Source: an uncultured Sterolibacteriaceae bacterium (lineage in GTDB: Bacteria > Pseudomonadota > Gammaproteobacteria > Burkholderiales > Rhodocyclaceae). Taken from it: a stretch of DNA of 64,000 bases. How positions within the stretch are numbered: the first letter of the stretch is position 1; each line of letters opens with the position of its first letter. A model generated the notes under the pieces. It ran no database searches and was not told the origin of the DNA. It saw only the letters and a list, made by a program, of their open reading frames with translations. Where the stretch lies: assembly GCA_937888595.1 (NCBI GenBank), contig CALARK010000020.1, positions 372,001-436,000 on the forward strand. The letters run 5' to 3'. Of this stretch, positions 43,994-55,993 are shown piece after piece. The translations under genes and the position numbers were made by a program.

Positions 43994-45296
43994 GTCCGAC
44001 CGGTGTCACGTCGCCGTAGGTCATCCCGGCCGTCAGGGTTTCGATGAAGGTATTCCAAACGACATCCGGGTCGCCGAGTTCGAAACCGTAGGCGAGAAGG
44101 TCAGCGTTTTCCGTCGGGTGCTGGCGGATCGCCATCACCTTGACGGTGGCCACATCCTTGGGCCCGAGGCGGACGGAGGCATCGCTCCAGACCTTGAGCG
44201 GAAGCGGCTCGCGGGCGCGGGCCAGGAAACCGTAGCGCGATACATCGACGACATCGATCTCGAAACGGCCCCGCCAGTCCCGGTGGGCCAGGGTCAGGTA
44301 GCCGGGGCATCGGCAGGAATAGCGGCTGTGCTCGCGATAGCGACGCTCGCCGGCCCGATAGGGCAGCGGCGGCAGCACCGCGTCGTATTCCGGCAGGTCG
44401 TAGATGAAGCGCAGCAGCGCCTTCCGGTGGTCATCCAGCGCCGCGAATCCCTGCGTGCGGACGTTGAAGAAGTAATCGAGCAGGTCGGGGGTCAGGACCG
44501 GGTCGTTAGTCGTGTAGTAGCGGCGCTGCGGCCAAGCGATGTTCGGCAAATCGTGTTCGATGAAGTAGCCATGCAGGTTCTTGCGCGGCGGCTTGCCGGC
44601 ATACACGCGGGAAAACACCTGCGGCGCCTCCTTGAGATCGAGCCAGGCCCCGACCGCAGGGGCCCCGTTGGCGAAGTCGTATTTCTCGACCACGTTCGCT
44701 GCCAGTCGCCGGAAGAACAACAGCGACTCGTACATCTCGATGCGGTTCGGATTGACAGCGATGACGAGATGGCGCGTGTCGAAGTAGCGCGTCGCATACT
44801 CGTACATGAACTTCATCAGCGGAAACAGGATCGCCCCGCCCGTCTTGCGGAAACCGGGATGCACGGCCAGCGCTGATACCTCGGCGATGTTGCCGTCGAG
44901 CGCCCGCACGCCCGACAGGTCGAAGACCGTATGCAGCGGAAAGCCGAAGGCACTGTCGTCGCGGATCAGCGAAATCGTCCCGACCACCTCGCCGTCCCAT
45001 TTGGCGCAGAGCGTCGTCGTGGTCGGCAGCGCATGGTAGATCGTCACGCGCATCCCGGAGGGATGCGGCTTCATGAAACCGTGCTCGACATAGGCATCAT
45101 GCAGGAGGTGGAAGCAGGCTTCCAGTTCCTCGCGCGTATCGGCGATCTTCAACTGCAACCGCTCGCTGGGTGCGGGATCGCAATCGACGAAGGAACGATA
45201 GAGCGCAAAACGCCGTTCGCAAGGCAACGCCCTGAACAAGGAACGCAGGCCCTTGTGCATCGTCTTGCGCAGCGCCGCACCGACACCCGTCCTCAT
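43989..45296 (-). CDS. FeeM-type N-acyltransferase fused to a PilZ domain
   Basis: 435 residues from ATG with GAGAGG upstream. The N-terminal two thirds is an autoinducer-synthase/N-acyl amino acid synthase-like GNAT fold (LLHDAYVEHGFMKPHPSGMR, EVSALAVHPGFRKTGGA, FFRRLAANVVEKYDF), as in exosortase-associated acyltransferases. The C-terminus is a PilZ domain with both c-di-GMP motifs: REHSR (321-325) and DVSRYG (351-356). It suggests acyl transfer onto an amino compound under c-di-GMP control. The donor is probably acyl-ACP by family analogy. Confidence 0.8.
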   Translation of the reverse strand: MRTGVGAALRKTMHKGLRSLFRALPCERRFALYRSFVDCDPAPSERLQLKIADTREELEACFHLLHDAYVEHGFMKPHPSGMRVTIYHALPTTTTLCAKWDGEVVGTISLIRDDSAFGFPLHTVFDLSGVRALDGNIAEVSALAVHPGFRKTGGAILFPLMKFMYEYATRYFDTRHLVIAVNPNRIEMYESLLFFRRLAANVVEKYDFANGAPAVGAWLDLKEAPQVFSRVYAGKPPRKNLHGYFIEHDLPNIAWPQRRYYTTNDPVLTPDLLDYFFNVRTQGFAALDDHRKALLRFIYDLPEYDAVLPPLPYRAGERRYREHSRYSCRCPGYLTLAHRDWRGRFEIDVVDVSRYGFLARAREPLPLKVWSDASVRLGPKDVATVKVMAIRQHPTENADLLAYGFELGDPDVVWNTFIETLTAGMTYGDVTPVGQ

Positions 45297-45414
45297 TTCA
45301 TGCCTCTCGAATCATTCTGTTCGCATTTTAGATTCGATTCTCCGGTACAGTTAGCAAAATCGTTTCCAGACCCGATTCACGCCTCATTCACGGTTCGTCC
45401 ACGGTTCATAGGCA

Positions 45415-47204
45415 ATGCTCGAAAACGCCCATTGGCAAGCCCGCATGCGCGAGGTACTCAAGGGCAGTCCCGTCTTCGGGCAACTGCGCGAGGAGGTTTT
45501 CGAGGCCTTCATCGACAGTCTGGAGGGCCGCCCCGTCGCCGGCGGCACCCAGGTCATCCGCGAGGGTGACGAGGCGGACAGCGTGATCATCGTCATCAGC
45601 GGCCGCCTGCGCGTCTGGCGCATCGCCGAAGACGGCAGCTACATGCGCTACAACGAGATCGGCCCCGGCGAAAGCGTCGGCGAACCCGGCCTGATCCTGC
45701 GGCATTCGCGCACCGCCAACGTCACTGCCCTGCGCGACTCGCTGCTGGCGGTGCTCTCGCGGGAACGCTTCGAGATGCTGCTGACGAAGCAGCCGCTGGA
45801 CATCAACCGCGTCTTTTCCCAATCGCTCTACAACTACCTGCGCCATGCCGTTCCCCTGCAGGGCGCCCACAGCTGCAAATCCTATGCGGTGATTCCGCTG
45901 TATCCGGACAGCGGAGCCGCCGCGGTCGCGGAGAGCCTGATCGATGCCCTGTCGTCGCGCGGCAGTGCCCAGCTCGTCCGCATCGACGACACGCCGGCCG
46001 GCCTGCGAACGAACGACAGCCTCGGCGAAGCCATCGGCCGTCTCGACGCGCTGGAGAGCGGCAACAGCTTCCTCGTCTTCACCACGCCGCCGGCACTCTC
46101 CGATGCGATGCTGAAGGCGGTGCACCAATCCGACCAGGTGATCTTCGTCGCCACCGCGGGCAGCGACAGCCGGACGACCGAACTGGAACGCCAGCTCGCC
46201 GACATGCCCGGCTTCGCAATGAAACGCAAGCACCTCGTCCTGCTGCATCCGGGCAACGCGGCCCTGCCGGCCGACCCGACCCCCTGGCGTGCGGAACGCG
46301 ACCTCGAGCGTATCTATCCCCTGCGCCGCAGCCATCCGGACGATTTCATGCGGCTCGCGCGATACCTCACCGACAGCGCGGTCGGCATCGTGCTCGGCGG
46401 CGGCGGTGCGCGCGGTTTCGCCCACATCGGCGTCCTGAAGGCACTCGAGGAGACCGGCTACCCGATCGACCTGCTCGGCGGCAACAGCATGGGTGCACTG
46501 ATCGGTGCCCAGTACATGATGGGCATTCCCCTCGACGACATCCTCGACCGCACCCGCCGCTTCGCGCTCGGCGGCGAATACCCGACCCTGCCGCTGATTT
46601 CGCTGCTCTCGGGCCGCCGCATGGAGCGCGATCTCAAACGCATGTTCGGCGACACCACCATGGAGATGCTCTGGCGCCCCTTCTTCGCCGCGGCCTGCAA
46701 CCTGAGCCAGGCCGCCACCACGGTGCAGGACAGCGGCCTGCTGTGGCGTGCGGTGCTCGCCAGCAACTCGCCCGCCGGCCTGCTGCCGCCGGTCGTGCGC
46801 GACGGCGACCTGCTCGTCGACGGCGCCATCCTCGACAACATTCCGGTCGCGGCGATGCGCGCTCGCCTCGGCACCCCGCTGGAAAAACGGCATGGCAACG
46901 GTACCGTGATCGCCGTCGATGTCGATGTCCGCGACGAACTCGCCGCGCCGCCCGACACCCAGCGCCTGTCGGCGCGGGAAACGCTCAAGGCCTGGCTGGG
47001 CCTCGGTACCCGCCGCTCGCCAGGCATCGGCGACATCCTCTACCGAGCGGGACACATCGGCAGCCTGCAGCAGAAGGCCCGCACTTCGACCCTGGCCGAC
47101 CGCTACCTCGCCCCGCCGGTCGACGCCTTCCCGCTCATGGCCTACCGGCAGGCCGAGGCCATCGTCGAGGCCGGCTACCGCCACGCCTGCGACGAAATCG
47201 CACG

Positions 47205-47220
<16 letters not shown>
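45415..47220 (+). CDS. cyclic-nucleotide-binding patatin-like phospholipase (second copy type)
   Basis: 601 residues from ATG. CRP-like domain (about 18-140: GTQVIREGDEADSVIIVISG, GPGESVGEPGLI), a P-loop-less central domain, then patatin: LGGGGARGFAHIG near 325-337, nucleophile Ser358 in GGNSMGA, catalytic Asp469 in VDGAILDN. Same architecture as the protein encoded at 23064-24917 but only moderately similar. It overlaps the NRPS gene by 16 nt, so the two are one transcript. Confidence 0.9.
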
Positions 47221-51123
<3,903 letters not shown>

Positions 51124-51134
<11 letters not shown>

Positions 51135-51807
51135 CGCCCACCCGAAGCTGCGCCGCCGGCTGATCGCCTTCGGCCTCGTGCTGGTGGGCCTGCTACTGCT
51201 CACCCTCGCCTGGAACTGGGGCCCGCTGCGCGCCGGACTCGACATCCCGCAGGTCGTCGCCACGCTGCGCCGGGCCGGCGAGCACTACGGCGTGGCCGTC
51301 GCCATCGCCGCCTTAGCCCTCGCCAGCATCTTCGCCGTGCCGCTGGTCTTCCTCACCCTCGTCAGCCTGGTTGCCCTCGGCCCGTGGCTCGGCGCGGTTA
51401 CCATCCTCGCCGGCGGCACCCTCGGCTCGGCTGTCAGCTTCACCCTCGGCAAGCGTCTGGGTGCCGAGGCACTGCATCACCTCGCCGGCGAGCGCATCAA
51501 CCAGATCAGCGAACGGCTCGGCCGCAACGGCATCCTCGCCGCCGCCGCCCTGCGCCTCGTCCCCATCGCCCCCTTCGCCATCGTCAACATGGTCGCCGGC
51601 ACCTCGCACATCCGCATCCGCGACTTCCTGATCGGCAGCGCGATTGGCATGACGCCCGGCACGGTCTTCTTCGCGATATTCGTCGAGCAGATGATGGAGG
51701 CTTTCGAGCGGCCCGGACCGGCCAGCCTGATACTGCTGGTTGCTACCCTCGTTTTGATCGTCGTCGGGGTCTGGGTGGCGAAAAAATGGGCGGAACGACA
51801 GGGATAA
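51124..51807 (+). CDS. TVP38/TMEM64 family (VTT) membrane protein
   Basis: 227 residues from the ATG at 51124, overlapping the NRPS stop by 11 nt. Five or six membrane segments with the VTT/SNARE-associated core: FAVPLVFLTLVSLVALGP, GGTLGSAVSFTLGKRLG, and LRLVPIAPFAIVNMVAG with the conserved R-x-x-P-x-x-P. Proposed roles of the superfamily are lipid scrambling or transport; in this operon it could move a lipid or the NRPS product across the inner membrane. Confidence 0.88.
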
Positions 51808-51818
51808 CCGCCTACTGC

Positions 51819-51842
51819 ACCGTCCCGTCAGCACCGACTTTT
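51819..51842 (+). repeat. 24-nt dispersed repeat left of the third Phd/VapC pair
   Basis: 20 of 24 positions match. It lies 11 nt after the VTT gene stop; a second copy in the same orientation lies beyond the toxin-antitoxin pair at 52588. Confidence 0.6.
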
Positions 51843-51874
51843 CCGCTCGAAACTACTTGAACGGTTTCCGCCGA

Positions 51875-52273
51875 TCACTGCCGGGCATCTTCCCTGGCCA
51901 GCTCCCCTGCCCAGCCGAGGATTCCACCATCGGCAGTCAGGAGTGCGGTCCGGCGATCGATGGCCGTCGCTACGATGAAACGGTCGGCGGGGTCGCGATG
52001 CAGATTTTCCAGTTGGCAGGCCAGCAGGGCAATGCGGCCATCAAGCGGGATTTCGACCAGGCCGGCCTGCAGCCAGTCGGCCCGCCAGCGCTCGACCGGC
52101 ACAGGAAGAGCGATGTGTCCGCGTTCTGCCAGCATGGCCACCTCCCAGAAACTGATGGCGCTGACAGCCACCTGCCCAGCCCGCCATTCACCTTCGATCC
52201 GCTGCCTCGCCTCCATCCCAAGGGATGGATCGTTACGGTCCATCCACAACAGCGCATGCGTATCCAGGATCAC
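51875..52273 (-). CDS. vapC: VapC-type PIN toxin
   Basis: 132 residues from a GTG start overlapping the antitoxin stop (GTGA). PIN motifs MILDTHALLWM (N-terminal Asp), AISFWEVAMLAERG with the central Glu, and RDPADRFIVATAIDR then LLTADGGIL. It belongs to the group with the LDTHALLW opening. It is the predicted RNase toxin of the pair encoded here, opposite in strand to the flanking NRPS operon and PEP-CTERM gene. Confidence 0.88.
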   Translation of the reverse strand: MILDTHALLWMDRNDPSLGMEARQRIEGEWRAGQVAVSAISFWEVAMLAERGHIALPVPVERWRADWLQAGLVEIPLDGRIALLACQLENLHRDPADRFIVATAIDRRTALLTADGGILGWAGELAREDARQ

Positions 52274-52500
52274 GCCAGTGCCTTCCAGAGATCCTCTTCC
52301 AGCGGTGCGATCACATCACCGCGGATCTCCAGTTCAGGATGCAGCCCGAATGGAGAGTCGATACGCCCACCCGAATACGGCCGCAATTCGGCGACCGGCT
52401 TGCCGTTCTTGGTCACCACCCAAGTCTCGCCCGATGCCGCCACCGTATCCATGAGGGCAAGACACTTGGCCTTGAACTCTGATGCTTGAATGGTTTGCAT
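52270..52500 (-). CDS. Phd/YefM-family antitoxin
   Basis: 76 residues starting MQTIQASEFKAKCLALMDTV at the ATG 52498-52500; GAGGGG lies just upstream, and the in-frame TTG four codons earlier is less likely. N-terminal Phd fold (EFKAKCLALMDTVAASGE, VVTKNGKPVAELRPY) and a C-terminal toxin-binding tail. The stop overlaps the toxin start. Confidence 0.85.
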   Translation of the reverse strand: MQTIQASEFKAKCLALMDTVAASGETWVVTKNGKPVAELRPYSGGRIDSPFGLHPELEIRGDVIAPLEEDLWKALA

Positions 52501-52516
52501 GATGCCCCTCAATTAT

Positions 52517-52552
52517 TGACCAGTTTGATGACTATAGTCGCCATACTGGTCA
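52517..52552. promoter_or_regulatory. inverted-repeat operator of the third Phd/VapC pair
   Basis: TGACCAGT (52517-52524) and ACTGGTCA (52545-52552) are perfect 8-bp arms 20 nt apart, upstream of the antitoxin start. The half-site is the same as in the operator at 7411-7433. Confidence 0.6.
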
Positions 52553-52587
52553 TCGCCAAGATAGGTCAGACACTCAAACTGCAACCC

Positions 52588-52611
52588 GCCGTCCCGCCAA
52601 CGCCGACTTTT
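52588..52611 (+). repeat. 24-nt dispersed repeat right of the third Phd/VapC pair
   Basis: 22 of 24 positions match. It shares the AA variant at positions 12-13 with the copy at 57491. Confidence 0.7.
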
Positions 52612-52724
52612 CGTTCCCACGCACAAGGGCAAGTGCTGGGATGCGCATGAGCCGTCATGCTGCTTGCAGCAAGCGTTCCCTTTAACGGACGACGGACAAG
52701 CAGCTGGATCCCCGCATTGCAAGC

Positions 52725-52743
52725 TGTCGGATACCTTTACACA
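52725..52743 (+). promoter_or_regulatory. conserved upstream motif, candidate PrsR site (copy 3)
   Basis: TGTCGGATACCTTTACACA, exactly 60 nt before the sigma-54 element at 52804. Confidence 0.7.
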
Positions 52744-52803
52744 CCCCTGACTTGCACTAAAAATGTCACTTACAAATCAATAAGTCATGTACCAGTCTGA
52801 TCA

Positions 52804-52819
52804 TGGTTCGCTTATTGCT
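52804..52819 (+). promoter_or_regulatory. sigma-54 promoter of the PEP-CTERM gene at 52870
   Basis: TGGTTCGCTTATTGCT: GG and GC at the right spacing and a perfect TTGCT -12 box. It is 50 nt upstream of the ATG. Confidence 0.8.
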
Positions 52820-52869
52820 TTTAACGTTTTAGATTTACTTGAAAAGACCTTACCTCAGGAGTTCGCGCC

Positions 52870-53817
52870 ATGACGCGCTTTCATCACAAAATTCTCGGAA
52901 TCACTATTCAAGCCTTGGCGGTAGCAGGAGCGACTTTCGGATCCGGCATCGCGTTGGCCACGCCCACCACGACAACGGCACCAGGTTGCACGACTGATTC
53001 CGTGACAATCAACTCGATCGAAGTCAGCCCGCTGGATGGCGGCGGCGTCATTTTCGCCTCCAATCCCGGGGTTCAGGCCACAAGCTGCCAAGGGCTTTTT
53101 GCCGGCAACGACTACCAAAGCAATGACGTTCCCCTGGCACAGATGGGAAACAACATCGGCGAACTCGGGGATGGCTTGCTGAACGGCGAAGGCGGCATCC
53201 TCTCTTCGACGTGGTTTCAACCCCCGAGCCCTCTCCCACAGTCCCCCATGCTGGATATCGATGGTGACGGCAATGCCACTGATCCTGGCTGGATTCGACT
53301 CGGGAAGATCGATAACGAAGACAGCGGCCAGGTATTCTCGTACGACAGCATCACGGCGAACGGCCAGACGCTTTCCGTCGGCCCGATCAGCCAAGGCGGC
53401 GTCGTAGATATCTCAATGCAGTGCGATAGCACCGGTTGCACCTCCGGCTTATGGACGCTGGAAACCAGCACCGACATTATCGAGACCGTTCAAGCCTTGC
53501 TGGGTCGCAATGCGTTCGACCATCTGGCGATCGTGCTCAAATCGAGCACGTGGTTCGGGGTTTACGACTTCGACTTCAACCTGCTGTCTGCAGGACTGGA
53601 AGGCACTGGCTTCAACTACACGACCCCCTACTCCTTTACCGGGTCATGGAATATGGGTGACTTCCTGAACCAGAACGACCAACCCAGAAACATTTCCCAC
53701 ATCTCGCTGTGGGCACGCGACCCCCAAGGGGATAACAACGTACCAGAACCCGGATCGCTGGCCCTGCTGGGCTTCGGCCTGGCCGGGCTGGGTCTTGCAC
53801 GTCGGCGTCGCACTTGA
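52870..53817 (+). CDS. PEP-CTERM surface protein
   Basis: 315 residues from ATG with CAGGAG eight bases upstream. Signal peptide ending G-I-A-L-A. The mature region is Gly/Ser/Thr/Asp-rich, with few charged residues and four to five cysteines (GCTTDS, SCQG, QCDSTGC). The C-terminus is a textbook PEP-CTERM tail: VPEPGSLALLGFGLAGLG then LARRRRT. It should be processed by XrtA. It belongs to the sigma-54/PrsR regulon by its promoter. No closer family recognised. A strong terminator follows. Confidence 0.93.
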   Translation: MTRFHHKILGITIQALAVAGATFGSGIALATPTTTTAPGCTTDSVTINSIEVSPLDGGGVIFASNPGVQATSCQGLFAGNDYQSNDVPLAQMGNNIGELGDGLLNGEGGILSSTWFQPPSPLPQSPMLDIDGDGNATDPGWIRLGKIDNEDSGQVFSYDSITANGQTLSVGPISQGGVVDISMQCDSTGCTSGLWTLETSTDIIETVQALLGRNAFDHLAIVLKSSTWFGVYDFDFNLLSAGLEGTGFNYTTPYSFTGSWNMGDFLNQNDQPRNISHISLWARDPQGDNNVPEPGSLALLGFGLAGLGLARRRRT

Positions 53818-53841
53818 TTCCTGCAGCACACGCACCAAACG

Positions 53842-53870
53842 GACGGGAGCTTCGGCTCCCGTCATTTTTT
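53842..53870 (+). terminator. rho-independent terminator
   Basis: GACGGGAGC, loop TTCG, GCTCCCGTC, then A and six T. Perfect 9-bp stem 25 nt after the PEP-CTERM gene stop. Confidence 0.95.
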
Positions 53871-53916
53871 AGGCTTCATCAAGGATTTCTACTGAACTAC
53901 CAACACTCCCTCTTGC

Positions 53917-53935
53917 TGTCGATTTTTTTTACAAA
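53917..53935 (+). promoter_or_regulatory. diverged upstream motif, candidate PrsR site (copy 4)
   Basis: TGTCGATTTTTTTTACAAA keeps TGTCG and TTTAC in the same phase as the other three copies but is 105 nt, not 60 nt, from the sigma-54 element. Confidence 0.4.
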
Positions 53936-54040
53936 CGCGATCCCGAGCCGACAACACCACGACACAAAAAAAGCGCCGCCGTTATTTTAGTTATTTTTTT
54001 TCATAGTGTTAGATTCACAAAACCCAAACCCACACACACC

Positions 54041-54056
54041 TGGCACACAGCATGCT
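54041..54056 (+). promoter_or_regulatory. sigma-54 promoter of the PEP-CTERM gene at 54125
   Basis: TGGCACACAGCATGCT: perfect TGGCAC -24 box and GC at the right distance. It is 68 nt upstream of the ATG. Confidence 0.85.
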
Positions 54057-54124
54057 TATAAGTACGCAAAGTATGAAGTTGATGGCGACAAGCCAAATAG
54101 CAAAAACCTGAAAGGAGTTGAATC

Positions 54125-54991
54125 ATGAAAAAGACCCTACTTGCAGCGGCGACTGGCTTGGCCATCTCAGCATCGGCTTCAGCCGCAGTAATGAACGATA
54201 TGTACATTGACCTCGGCACCAACGCCTACGATGAATCTGGTCTGCTGAAATTCTGGGATGCGAACTCGACGACCGGACTTTTCAATCAGTTCGCATTCAA
54301 TCAAATGCTGGCAACATCGGTTTACAACGTGACCGATGGATCTCTGCTCGGAGATTTTTACGATACCAACATCCTGTCCGAGCTTAATGCCATTTCCCCG
54401 ACGCCAACTCTTCCGTCATTGGGACAAACACTGGTTGGAAACCTGTCCCCCCTGACACCTCCGAACGGGACAGTTGATGCGGAAGATTTTAACAATACGT
54501 GGATGCTGCAAACCCAATATCATTTTGATGGCATCCTCGGAGCTGGTGGCCCCACCTATACGGGCGGTTATTTTGAGCTGTGGTTTCAAGACGGCGTGGT
54601 CAATAACAGAGTGTTGCGGGCTGACGTGACCGGTTCCCAGCTGAGCGCAGGTAACCTGAATATCTTCTTTGATATCTCCTACGCTGCTGATGGATTCCTT
54701 TTCATCCAGAACCCCCAAGGCCAATTCATTGATGCAGCCTCCCTTGCGGGCAATTTCAATCCTTATGAGTTCATTCTGGACACCAACGTAGATCCGCCCA
54801 TCCCGACTCTGGATCAAATGACTTTCGCAAACTTTGTGCCTGTGGGTGATGATCAGTTCGCACCGACAGTGGCGTATCGCCAGACCACCTTGGATGGCAG
54901 CGTTACTGCAAACATTCCGGAACCGGGCACGATGGCTCTGATGGGTCTGGGTCTGCTGGGTCTCGGTCTTGCACGTCGTCGCAAAGCCTAA
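54125..54991 (+). CDS. PEP-CTERM surface protein
   Basis: 288 residues from ATG with AAAGGAG seven bases upstream. Signal peptide MKKTLLAAATGLAISASASA. The mature part is Asn/Asp/Gly-rich and acidic, cysteine-free and with lower GC than its neighbours. C-terminal sorting tail IPEPGTMALMGLGLLGLG then LARRRKA. XrtA substrate by motif. It has its own sigma-54 promoter and terminator, so it is monocistronic. The excellent promoter and ribosome site suggest strong expression. No closer family recognised. Confidence 0.93.
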   Translation: MKKTLLAAATGLAISASASAAVMNDMYIDLGTNAYDESGLLKFWDANSTTGLFNQFAFNQMLATSVYNVTDGSLLGDFYDTNILSELNAISPTPTLPSLGQTLVGNLSPLTPPNGTVDAEDFNNTWMLQTQYHFDGILGAGGPTYTGGYFELWFQDGVVNNRVLRADVTGSQLSAGNLNIFFDISYAADGFLFIQNPQGQFIDAASLAGNFNPYEFILDTNVDPPIPTLDQMTFANFVPVGDDQFAPTVAYRQTTLDGSVTANIPEPGTMALMGLGLLGLGLARRRKA

Positions 54992-55017
54992 TCAGACTAG
55001 AAGCAATCAAGAGAATA

Positions 55018-55050
55018 AAGGCCCTGCCAATTGGCAGGGCCTTTTCTTTT
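55018..55050 (+). terminator. rho-independent terminator
   Basis: AAGGCCCTGCC, loop AATT, GGCAGGGCCTT, then TTCTTTT. It lies 26 nt after the PEP-CTERM gene stop and 13 nt before the convergent ThiF-like gene's end. Confidence 0.92.
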
Positions 55051-55063
55051 GTATCGCCCCAGT

Positions 55064-55924
55064 TCAAAGATCCAACTGCCGCCTCACCAGCATTCGCATC
55101 AGCCGCTGAATCGGGTTCCGGTAGCCCATTGGCCGCCAGGTATGCACGTAGCGCATGCGGTAGCCATCGAACTGGCTGCCCCACGGTGCCAAGCGGATGT
55201 CCTTGCGTCCCAGCAGCAACTTGAGCGTTTCGATCGCCGCCACCCCAGCGCACAGCTGGCAGGCAGCGATACTCGACGGCCCCTTGCGCTGCTTGAGGTC
55301 GATGCGGCTCATGTCGGCGATATAGCCACGCTGCAGCATCGCAGGCGACAGGCCGACGAGGAAGTGGATGGCCATGTCGAGCTCGTTGCGGCACTCCTCG
55401 AAGCCGAAGTAGTCCTCGTAGGACATGCCGCCGGGGCCGAACACCAGCAGTGCCGTACCCAGACCCAGCGGGGCCGCCGTGACGACCGGGATGCCGCGCT
55501 TTTCGCAGGCGGCGAAGGTCATGCGGCGGGCGGCGAAGGCGAAGAAATCGAGCCCATCGACATAGACGTCGACGCCGTCGAGAAACTCGTCCAGCGACTC
55601 AGTCTGCACACCCTTCGGGAACAGGCGCAGATCGACCTCGGGGTTGATGTCGCGCACCATTTCGGCCAGCACGTCGAGCTTCGGTCGCTCCAGGCTGCTC
55701 ATGGTGGCACCGACCTGGCGGTTGAAATTGACGATGTCGAAGACGTCGAAATCGGCGATCGTGAATTTGCCGATGCCCAGCCGCGCGAGGGTCAGCAGAT
55801 GCACCCCGCCGACGCCGCCGAGGCCACCGATGGCGACACGGGCCTGCCGCAGGCGTTTCTGCTCCGCCTCGGTGACCCAGCCGATGTTGCGGGAAAATGC
55901 CGCGTCGTAGTCGAATTCGCGCAT
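55064..55924 (-). CDS. ThiF/MoeB/HesA-family adenylyltransferase (E1-like)
   Basis: 286 residues from ATG. Rossmann ATP-binding core: ARVAIGGLGGVGGVHLLTLARLG split around residue 36, then the acidic IADFDVFDIVNFNRQ that contacts ATP, and a single C-x-x-C (AACQLCAG) rather than the usual two zinc pairs. No ThiS/MoaD/ubiquitin-like partner gene is nearby. The C-terminus (HTWRPMGYRNPIQRLMR) is basic. It probably adenylates a protein or peptide C-terminus or a small substrate; the partner is unknown. Confidence 0.85.
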   Translation of the reverse strand: MREFDYDAAFSRNIGWVTEAEQKRLRQARVAIGGLGGVGGVHLLTLARLGIGKFTIADFDVFDIVNFNRQVGATMSSLERPKLDVLAEMVRDINPEVDLRLFPKGVQTESLDEFLDGVDVYVDGLDFFAFAARRMTFAACEKRGIPVVTAAPLGLGTALLVFGPGGMSYEDYFGFEECRNELDMAIHFLVGLSPAMLQRGYIADMSRIDLKQRKGPSSIAACQLCAGVAAIETLKLLLGRKDIRLAPWGSQFDGYRMRYVHTWRPMGYRNPIQRLMRMLVRRQLDL

Positions 55925-55993
55925 GATCTGGCCTCATGAAAACGGAATGGGATTACACTTCGCGGACAGTAGCCTGAATCGGGACGATTGGCA

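Larger units (their letters stand above)
52501..52869. other. 369-nt intergenic region before a PEP-CTERM gene
   Basis: No gene seen. It contains, in order: the Phd/VapC operator (52517-52552), a dispersed-repeat copy (52588-52611), the upstream motif (52725-52743), a possible IHF site (AATCAATAAGTCA near 52777-52789), the sigma-54 promoter (52804-52819) and the ribosome site CAGGAG before the ATG at 52870. Confidence 0.7.
53818..54124. other. 307-nt intergenic region between two PEP-CTERM genes
   Basis: No gene seen. It contains the terminator at 53842-53870, a diverged upstream motif (53917-53935), very AT-rich DNA at 53981-54015, the sigma-54 promoter at 54041-54056 and the ribosome site AAAGGAG before the ATG at 54125. 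Confidence 0.7.

Noticed and set aside
45406..47184. Minus-strand open frame of 592 codons
   Set aside because: Antisense to the patatin gene and without domain signals.
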